Shown here in pieces: positions 1-5,315 of a DNA stretch of 17,119 nucleotides (its first letter is position 1; every line of letters begins with the position of its first letter). The notes under the pieces are model-generated. The model ran no database searches. It was not told where the DNA came from and worked only from the letters and a program-made list of their open reading frames with translations. A program made the position numbers and the translations under genes. The stretch spans positions 1 to 17,119 of the forward strand of contig CAKQCC010000015.1 in NCBI GenBank assembly GCA_934216625.1. The letters are read 5' to 3'. Source of the DNA: an uncultured Lactobacillaceae bacterium. GTDB lineage: Bacteria > Bacillota > Bacilli > Lactobacillales > Lactobacillaceae.

Positions 1-404
1 CCGTAGTACTGACCATTTTTAACGTGGTATTTACCACGAGATTCATGATAAGAGATCCAGTTTTTAGCGGCCTGTTCCTTTGGCGACAATTTTTCGATCG
101 ACGAATGCAAATCTTGGGTATTTTGATTATTCTGAGAACTTTGCCGGTGATTATCGGTATCATTCGGTAACGTTAGTTTCTCCCCAGGTTGAAGTCTTCC
201 ATGAGTGGTTAAATGATTGACGTTTTCTAAACTGTATTGTGAAACGTGGTATTTTTGCGAAATTCCCCGAATGGTGTCACCAGAGTGAACCATCACTTGA
301 CTGGTTGCGTTAACGTTTGCTTTGGCACTGGTTAAAAATAAACCAACGATTGCGGTTGCTGATACGATAACTTTATTAATAGCTTTGGTTTTTAAAATAA
401 GCAT
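1..404 (-). CDS. Secreted LysM protein with Apf/transglycosylase-like C-terminus, 3' part outside the window
   Basis: The minus-strand frame is open from 404 to the window edge, so about 134 residues are visible and the C-terminus is missing. The N-terminus is a signal peptide (basic n-region, hydrophobic stretch at residues 12-28, small residues near 28-33). A LysM module covers about 38-80 (VHSGDTIRGIS at its start, LQPGEKLTLP at its end), then a polar Asn/Gln-rich linker. From about residue 114 the sequence AKNWISYHESRGKYHV resembles the C-terminal domain of lactobacillar aggregation-promoting factors, related to lytic transglycosylases; E121 is the candidate catalytic acid. The likely role is peptidoglycan binding and remodelling at the cell surface. 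The start is doubtful: the ribosome binding site AGGAGG ends only 2 bases before the ATG at 404, whereas the in-frame ATT at 398 lies 8 bases after it. Confidence 0.85.
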   Translation of the reverse strand, partial: MLILKTKAINKVIVSATAIVGLFLTSAKANVNATSQVMVHSGDTIRGISQKYHVSQYSLENVNHLTTHGRLQPGEKLTLPNDTDNHRQSSQNNQNTQDLHSSIEKLSPKEQAAKNWISYHESRGKYHVKNGQYY

Positions 405-433
405 TTCCTCCTAAACGGTATGTTTAATTTATA

Positions 434-463
434 ATCATAAGTTAATTGGTTATTGACAGCCAA
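434..463 (-). promoter_or_regulatory. Putative promoter of the LysM gene
   Basis: On the minus strand TTGGCT (463-458) is followed after 18 bases by TATGAT (439-434). The -10 lies about 30 bases upstream of the LysM start codon. This fits a sigma-A promoter; the -35 is imperfect. Confidence 0.5.
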
Positions 464-512
464 CGAAAAGTATTGTAATGGAAATCTGTTACATGGGTTT
501 CTCATTGGTATT

Positions 513-550
513 AAAAAAATTATTTAATCCGTAACCTTCGTAATTTTTTT
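513..550 (-). terminator. Weak candidate terminator after the first peptidase gene
   Basis: A perfect 10-base inverted repeat (513-522 with 541-550) encloses an 18-base loop, directly after the stop codon at 556. On the minus strand the second arm ends in seven T. The stem is almost pure A/T, so it may be a weak terminator allowing read-through to the LysM gene, or only AT-rich sequence. Confidence 0.3.
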
Positions 551-555
551 GTAAA

Positions 556-1491
556 TTATTCAATTACTAAAGCCCGCTGATGACGGAATTTCTTGTTGAA
601 CAACCTCATTAATTTACTGGTCGAAACCCAAGTCGTTCTTGGACTGTAAACATGCCGAGCAAACGGATCCGCAACGAAAAAGTGACCTGGTCGATATCCT
701 AAAATTACTAAGTCGTGGTCGGAATACGGCTTTTTCATCATGTAGGGGCCTTCAAAAACCACGGCGTGACCATGCTCAACCGCGTTAATGAATTGTGATT
801 TGGTGGCGCCAGTAATGTTACGGGCGTTAGCACCGTACTCTTTGGCAATTTTAACCATGGCGTCGGGATAAATGGTGGCGTGGCTTCCGTATCGGTACGG
901 ATCGTTAGTGTAACCAGTGTTTGGGTCTTGAGTCCGCGGAATTCTTTGAACCATTGTTCGCAACGGAACGTTCATGGCTTTGTTTTTGGTGCTTAGAGCG
1001 GTTTTGAGCGACGCAATTTCACAAGCATCGTCAGCCTTGGAAGGCCAAAATTGACTGATGTAGACGTACGGCAGCATGTATTGACGAGTTGGCTGCACCG
1101 CATCAACGGGAATCCAGCCCAATGATTTTCCCTGTCGACTAATGTGATATTCAGAAGGTTCGTTTTTAGCAATCGCAATTTGATTAATTTGGACTAGGTT
1201 AGTGAAACGGCGTGGTCGGCTAAGTAACCGAAGTGTATTACCAACTGGGTTACGCCCAGGCTGCTGATCAAGTTTGACTTGCTTAATGACTTTCTGGGTT
1301 TTCAATTTGATTGGTTTGATCTGGTAATGAGCCCGTTTTAGTGAACCACGCTGCAATTGGTGATTATGACTTGCGAGCTTTCGTCGGTGGACAATTGACG
1401 TGGTTCGTCTTGGGGCGACTTCCTGATGTGAAGCAGTTTCGTAATGATAAATTCCGATTACCATTAACAAAACGACAACCATGCCCAACAT
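556..1491 (-). CDS. Secreted C39-like cysteine peptidase, paralogue A
   Basis: This protein of 311 residues (319 from an upstream ATT) has an N-terminal hydrophobic segment (about 2-15), a long basic linker (30-80), an SH3/GW-like module (about 95-132, with GW at 125-126) and a C-terminal domain of the Peptidase_C39_2 type. The catalytic set is visible: Q147 before C157 (motif ACE), H259 (SDHDL) and D275 (VADPF). It probably acts outside the membrane as a cysteine peptidase or amidase; the substrate is unknown. It is the third of three tandem paralogues and is closest in layout to paralogue C. The ATG at 1491 has no ribosome binding site. In the same frame, AAAGGGG (1530-1524) lies 8 bases before ATT at 1515, which would add NKRTFIK, a basic n-region that the signal anchor otherwise lacks. 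I think 1515 is the more likely start. Confidence 0.85.
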   Translation of the reverse strand: MLGMVVVLLMVIGIYHYETASHQEVAPRRTTSIVHRRKLASHNHQLQRGSLKRAHYQIKPIKLKTQKVIKQVKLDQQPGRNPVGNTLRLLSRPRRFTNLVQINQIAIAKNEPSEYHISRQGKSLGWIPVDAVQPTRQYMLPYVYISQFWPSKADDACEIASLKTALSTKNKAMNVPLRTMVQRIPRTQDPNTGYTNDPYRYGSHATIYPDAMVKIAKEYGANARNITGATKSQFINAVEHGHAVVFEGPYMMKKPYSDHDLVILGYRPGHFFVADPFARHVYSPRTTWVSTSKLMRLFNKKFRHQRALVIE

Positions 1492-1538
1492 TTTAATAAA
1501 AGTTCGTTTATTAATTGTAAAAACCCCTTTTTCAAATT

Positions 1539-2405
1539 CTAAACGGCAACTGCGCGTCGGTGACGAAGTTGATTAGTAAAAATTCTCATTAAATGATGGG
1601 TTGATACCCAAAAAACCTGATGCTTTTGTCCCCATTTTCGGTACGGGTCCGCAACCAAAAATTTTCCCGGTTGATAGCCAACTAACGTCAAAATGTGATA
1701 AGAATCATTAGTGTTGATCATTTGGAAAGCACCAACGAACACCACCGAATGATTGTGCTTAATTTCTTGAATTAATTGGTGTTTAGAAGCGCCCGTAATG
1801 TTTTTAGCATTTTGATCGTATCGCCGGGCGTAATGAGCCAAAGGTCGCGGGTAAATCGTCTGACTGGCAATTCCGTTGAAGCCGTGCTTAATTAAATTCA
1901 GCCAATAAAGAATCCCAGAATTGTCACGATAGGGATTACCACTAAAACCATGGTTAGCATTAGAACTCTTTGGCATTCTATCGATGATGTATTTTAAACC
2001 GATTCCGTTGGCTAATCCTTTCGTGCTTAACGCCATTTTTAAACTGGCGGCTTCACAAGCTTCGGGTGCCCATAACGGATACAATTGACTGCAGTAACGA
2101 TAGGGTAGCACGTACTTACGCGGCCTAGTTAAACCGTACGAATCGATCCAGCCACATTTCTTTCCGCGATAGGTGATTAGAAAGTAATTTCGGTGACCCA
2201 AACTGGCTTCTTTAATTACTTGAACGTCACGGCCTTTAAGCCGGTCTGCCGAAAGAACAGCTTGGTTTTCGCTGCCAAACGGCTTTCGATAAATTGACCA
2301 ATGGGATCCATTAACCATTCGTAATTCGGCATGATGAACGGGATGAACGTGAAAAGTACTTTCAGCGGCAACTAACTGACTGCTGATTCCGAGACCAATC
2401 ATCAC
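1539..2405 (-). CDS. Secreted C39-like cysteine peptidase, paralogue B
   Basis: From a GTG at 2405 the protein has 288 residues: end of a signal peptide (to about residue 15, ...QLVAAES), a GW/SH3-like module (about 27-92, GW at 85-86) and a Peptidase_C39_2-type domain with Q107, C117 (motif ACE), H237 and D253. Compared with A and C it has an insertion of about 19 residues around 161-180, between the conserved NPYR and TIYP segments. The start is unresolved. The GTG has no ribosome binding site and would cut the signal peptide in half. The frame continues upstream as TKLSFSKITSWLLITLV, a proper n-region and hydrophobic core. The only good ribosome binding site is GGGAG (2468-2464), immediately before an ATG in another frame; in frame, only an ACG at 2453 is within reach. 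Paralogue C lies upstream and A downstream. Confidence 0.82.
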   Translation of the reverse strand: MMIGLGISSQLVAAESTFHVHPVHHAELRMVNGSHWSIYRKPFGSENQAVLSADRLKGRDVQVIKEASLGHRNYFLITYRGKKCGWIDSYGLTRPRKYVLPYRYCSQLYPLWAPEACEAASLKMALSTKGLANGIGLKYIIDRMPKSSNANHGFSGNPYRDNSGILYWLNLIKHGFNGIASQTIYPRPLAHYARRYDQNAKNITGASKHQLIQEIKHNHSVVFVGAFQMINTNDSYHILTLVGYQPGKFLVADPYRKWGQKHQVFWVSTHHLMRIFTNQLRHRRAVAV

Positions 2406-2473
2406 CAGAGTAATTAATAACCATGACGTAATTTTTGAAAAAGATAGTTTCGTCCCGAAACATCTCCCAATTA

Positions 2474-3358
2474 TTAACTAATTAGTAATGCTCGAGCTCC
2501 GCGACGTCTAGCGGTAAAGATCCGCATGAATTTATTGGTTCTTACCCAACCAGTAATTCGGTGTCCCCGGTATCTGCTTAACGGATCCGCGTAGTAGAAG
2601 TAACCGGGTCGGTATCCTAACAAGGTCAAACTGTGGTCCGAATTGGTTTCCATCATTTTAAAAGATCCTTCAAAAACCACGGGATCACCATGAACAACGT
2701 CATAAATTAGCTGATTTTTGGAAGCACCCGTAATGCTTCTGGCGTGAACGTGGTATTGTCTAGCAACTCTGGCCAAAGCTCGAGGATAGATCGTGGCACC
2801 GCTGCCGATCCGAAACGGATTGTGGGTATAACCACGTTCTGGGTTAGAATTTCGCGGAATCTGCTGGACCATTCTATGAAGTGAAACGTGGACTGCCTTT
2901 CCTTTGACGCTCAACGCCATTTTTAAGGCTGCCGCTTCGCAAGCGTCATTCGCGGCGGAAGGCCAATATTGACTGGTGTATCTGAACGGTAATCGGAACC
3001 GGCTGGAGTATTTTAAGCCGTGAGCATTGACCCATCCCCAAATTCGGCCTTGACGACTAATTTTATAATATTTAATGTTCTTATGAACGGCACCACGATC
3101 CAAATGAACCGTTCGGTAAATCCCGATTTCACGAGTATTACCGATTCGACGAACTCCACGCTGATGGGGAGCTTGCCAAATGGGTTCATCCCGGGCAACG
3201 ATCCTTAATCTGTCACGCCGGGTCGAATATTGTCGATAATAATTTTGATGAATCCTAACAATTGCGTTAGCTGATCCAACTTGATGATGGACATTATAGA
3301 AATTAAATGTTAAAACGGTACCCAAAATTAAGAAAACCGTTAACCAATGATTTTTCAT
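2474..3358 (-). CDS. Secreted C39-like cysteine peptidase, paralogue C
   Basis: This is a 294-residue protein with a clear N-terminal signal or anchor (KNHW, then hydrophobic to about residue 20), a GW/SH3-like module (about 55-115, GW at 108-109) and a Peptidase_C39_2-type domain. Q130, C140 (motif ACE), H242 (SDHSL) and D258 (YADPL) form the expected catalytic set. It is the first gene of the tandem series C, B, A, preceded by its own promoter and a WalR-like box. The ATG at 3358 has only a weak ribosome binding site (GAAAG, 10 bases upstream), but it is the only start that gives a complete signal peptide. An extracellular cysteine peptidase or amidase role is inferred from the family; nothing in the sequence identifies the substrate. 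Confidence 0.87.
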   Translation of the reverse strand: MKNHWLTVFLILGTVLTFNFYNVHHQVGSANAIVRIHQNYYRQYSTRRDRLRIVARDEPIWQAPHQRGVRRIGNTREIGIYRTVHLDRGAVHKNIKYYKISRQGRIWGWVNAHGLKYSSRFRLPFRYTSQYWPSAANDACEAAALKMALSVKGKAVHVSLHRMVQQIPRNSNPERGYTHNPFRIGSGATIYPRALARVARQYHVHARSITGASKNQLIYDVVHGDPVVFEGSFKMMETNSDHSLTLLGYRPGYFYYADPLSRYRGHRITGWVRTNKFMRIFTARRRGARALLIS

Positions 3359-3392
3359 TAAATCATCGCTTTCAATTGAAGATTTTAAGAAT

Positions 3393-3398
3393 ATTATA
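3393..3398 (-). promoter_or_regulatory. -10 element of the peptidase C promoter
   Basis: TATAAT on the minus strand, about 34 bases upstream of the start codon of paralogue C. At the right distance there is no good -35 (ACCAAA); that position is covered by the WalR-like box, as expected for an activator-dependent promoter. Confidence 0.5.
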
Positions 3399-3408
3399 TA
3401 ATTTTCAG

Positions 3409-3425
3409 GTTACCGTTTGGTTACA
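3409..3425 (-). promoter_or_regulatory. Candidate WalR (VicR) binding box
   Basis: The minus strand reads TGTAAC, five bases, GGTAAC. The WalR consensus is two TGTWAH hexamers five bases apart; this site differs at one base. It lies 10 bases upstream of the -10 of the peptidase C promoter, within the gap between the thioredoxin stop and the peptidase start. WalRK controls cell-wall hydrolase genes in Firmicutes, which suits the genes downstream. Confidence 0.4.
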
Positions 3426-3429
3426 AACG

Positions 3430-3750
3430 TTATTCAATTTCGGTCAATTTTTGTTTCAAAAAATTAGTCAACGGAGTTAAAGGGTAGTAACCGGTTACTT
3501 TCTCGTGAGCTCGACCGTGTTCAAAAATTACTAAACTCGGGATGCTGAAGATCTTAAATCGTTTCGCGACGTCCTGATTGTGATCAACGTTCATCGTACC
3601 GAACTTGATTTGGTTCTTAAACCGGACCGCTAGTTTTCTGATGACGGGGGCCATCATTTTACACGGGCCACACCACGGCGCCCAGAAATCAACGACCGTG
3701 ATTGGATTTTGGGTCACCGCTTTTAAATTTTCACGAGTTACGATTGTCAT
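3430..3750 (-). CDS. trxA: Thioredoxin
   Basis: At 106 residues this has the normal size of a single-domain thioredoxin. The redox motif WCGPC is at 26-30 (C27, C30), the buried Asp is D21 and the cis-proline is P71 (SIPSL). There is no signal peptide, so it should act in the cytoplasm as a dithiol-disulfide reductant fed by thioredoxin reductase. The start is well supported: AGGGGTG lies 8 bases before the ATG. The gene begins 13 bases after the terC-like stop codon, so the two are probably co-transcribed. The symbol names the family; lactobacilli often have several thioredoxins and this may not be the main one. Confidence 0.93.
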   Translation of the reverse strand: MTIVTRENLKAVTQNPITVVDFWAPWCGPCKMMAPVIRKLAVRFKNQIKFGTMNVDHNQDVAKRFKIFSIPSLVIFEHGRAHEKVTGYYPLTPLTNFLKQKLTEIE

Positions 3751-3763
3751 TAAAACTTCACCC

Positions 3764-4519
3764 CTATTTTTTAGTTTGCCGTTTATAAAAATGAATTATG
3801 ATCGTCACAATAATACACGTTAGAACGACCAGACCAAACCACACGGGTGGAATTTCAATGTTGATCTGAGGAATCGAAATCAATAGTTTAACGGCGATGA
3901 TCGCAATCAAAACGTAGGCCATTGGCTGCAGTTCTGGAATCTTTCTCATTAACATCATGATGATTTCGGCGACACCCCTCATAATCGCGATGCCAATGCA
4001 GCCACCCAGCAAGACGATTACTGGATTGTTAGATAGCGCCAGCCCGGCTAAAATCGAGTCAACCGAAAACATAATGTCCATTAGCTCGATTTCAGCAACC
4101 GTCTTCCAAAATAATTTCCGGTTGCTCCGGCCACCTTGGGCTTTCGCTTGGTGACGCTGCCGTTGCTGAGCTTTCGGCTTCGGTTTAAAAAAGTTGAAAA
4201 CTAAGTACAATAAGTAGGCGCTGCCGATGATTTTGATTGGCCAGAAATGAATGAGGTAGGTCCCTAATCCGATTACCAAAAACCGAAATAAATAGGATCC
4301 CCAGATTCCGTAAAATAACGAATCCCTCTGCATTTTTCTGGTGGGTAAAATCTGGGTTTGAGCTGCCAACACAACCGCGTTATCGACGCTTAACAGGCAT
4401 TCCATAATGATTAGCGAGCCAATTAATACCCAGTCACCACCGGAGGTAAAAACGTTAGCCCAATTTTGAAGGCTGAAGAAACCACCGTATAAGTTAGCTA
4501 GTAAGTGGACCAAATTCAT
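3764..4519 (-). CDS. TerC-family integral membrane protein
   Basis: This 251-residue protein has about seven membrane segments. Two family motifs in internally repeated positions are visible: ECLLSVDNAV (D46) and DIMFSVDSILAG (D154), the acidic metal-site residues of TerC proteins. A basic cytoplasmic loop (about 112-138, rich in K, R and Q) joins the two halves. In Bacillus subtilis the TerC proteins MeeF and MeeY export manganese for metalation of secreted enzymes, including lipoteichoic acid synthases; other members protect against tellurite or manganese stress. A metal-efflux or exoenzyme-metalation role here is inferred from the family. The gene follows the glucosaminidase by about 20 bases and precedes thioredoxin by 13. 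A GTG directly before the chosen ATG is an alternative start (4522). Confidence 0.9.
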   Translation of the reverse strand: MNLVHLLANLYGGFFSLQNWANVFTSGGDWVLIGSLIIMECLLSVDNAVVLAAQTQILPTRKMQRDSLFYGIWGSYLFRFLVIGLGTYLIHFWPIKIIGSAYLLYLVFNFFKPKPKAQQRQRHQAKAQGGRSNRKLFWKTVAEIELMDIMFSVDSILAGLALSNNPVIVLLGGCIGIAIMRGVAEIIMMLMRKIPELQPMAYVLIAIIAVKLLISIPQINIEIPPVWFGLVVLTCIIVTIIIHFYKRQTKK

Positions 4520-4541
4520 CACTTCTTTTCCAATATTAATC

Positions 4542-5186
4542 TCAAGTTCGACCGTTTAAGGCCTGTAAATCGTATTTACCGAGATGATACTGTCGAATAA
4601 TATTGATTAGTTTCTTAGCGTAATTAGGGTCAGTTGCGTAGTGATTCTTTTGCAAAAGTTTAGCATCGGTGATGTAGCTCATTACGTGGTTCCGGTGAAT
4701 GAAACCGCGGCTTAATGCTTGGTCATGATCGTTGATGGCGGCCCCTAGGCTTGGATATTTCCGAAAAACTGCCGAGATGGTGGCTTTCCTGTGGTTAGCA
4801 TACTCGGTAGTTTCGTATGATACCGAATGACCATGGTATTTTCCTTTAATTCCAAAAGGGTTATTCGCAACTTGGTAGAGCTTTGAAGTTCCCCAATTCG
4901 ATTCAACAATTGCCTGGGCAATTACTACGCTGGGCAGGACTTGATAATTCCTGCGGTAAGCTCTGATCGCCGGTCCGGAAATTGTCTTCATAAATCGGCG
5001 TTCGCGGGTCTGCTGCTCACGTTCGGCCTGCAGTTGCGGATCGTTCTCTTCTTCACGAATTGCTGCCTCGTGGCTGAAATGATCGTGGACTTTACGGACC
5101 CCGAAGACGATTCCGATGATTAGCACGATTATAATAATGAAGATAATGATTTTATTTCGGTTTTGATTATTAATTCGATCAGACAA
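4542..5186 (-). CDS. Membrane-anchored endo-beta-N-acetylglucosaminidase (GH73 type)
   Basis: This protein of about 214 residues has one N-terminal membrane helix (about 12-29), a charged, probably coiled stretch (about 38-65) and a GH73/FlgJ-like glucosaminidase domain to the end. The motif VVIAQAIVESNWGTS contains the catalytic glutamate (E95 from this start), followed by NNPFGIKG, the SYETTEY segment and the closing ATDPNYAKKLINII. It should cleave glycan strands of peptidoglycan outside the membrane while anchored by its N-terminus. I chose TTG at 5186 because AAAGGAA lies 8 bases upstream; a TTG two codons earlier (5192) is only 2 bases after that site. It is the first gene of an apparent operon with the TerC protein and thioredoxin. 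Confidence 0.9.
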   Translation of the reverse strand: MSDRINNQNRNKIIIFIIIIVLIIGIVFGVRKVHDHFSHEAAIREEENDPQLQAEREQQTRERRFMKTISGPAIRAYRRNYQVLPSVVIAQAIVESNWGTSKLYQVANNPFGIKGKYHGHSVSYETTEYANHRKATISAVFRKYPSLGAAINDHDQALSRGFIHRNHVMSYITDAKLLQKNHYATDPNYAKKLINIIRQYHLGKYDLQALNGRT

Positions 5187-5253
5187 AATCAATGTTCCTT
5201 TACGTTTTAAATTCCAATCATCATTTTATCATAAATTCGGTAATTCCGTCGAT

Positions 5254-5281
5254 TTGGACCAAAGTGAATCACCATTATGTT
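5254..5281 (+). promoter_or_regulatory. Putative promoter of the MMPL gene
   Basis: TTGGAC (5254-5259), a 16-base spacer and TATGTT (5276-5281), about 35 bases before the start codon. The spacer is slightly short and the -10 imperfect. The -35 overlaps a short inverted repeat, TTTGG-A-CCAAA (5253-5263). Confidence 0.4.
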
Positions 5282-5315
5282 AAAATTAATTTAAATTAAT
5301 AAGGGAGAAAACTTT

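Noticed and set aside
23..38. Perfect inverted repeat CGTGGTA-TT-TACCACG
   Set aside because: It lies inside the LysM gene's coding frame (codons for R-G-K-Y-H-V), and part of it recurs at another Y-H-V codon run; it is explained by coding sequence.
474..492. WalR-like pair TGTAAT...TGTTAC on the plus strand upstream of the LysM gene
   Set aside because: The two hexamers are 7 bases apart, while WalR requires 5; I do not count it as a site.
2461..2463. ATG directly after GGGAG as the start of peptidase B
   Set aside because: It is in another frame than the peptidase and has no spacing to the ribosome binding site; it would need a frameshift to make the protein.
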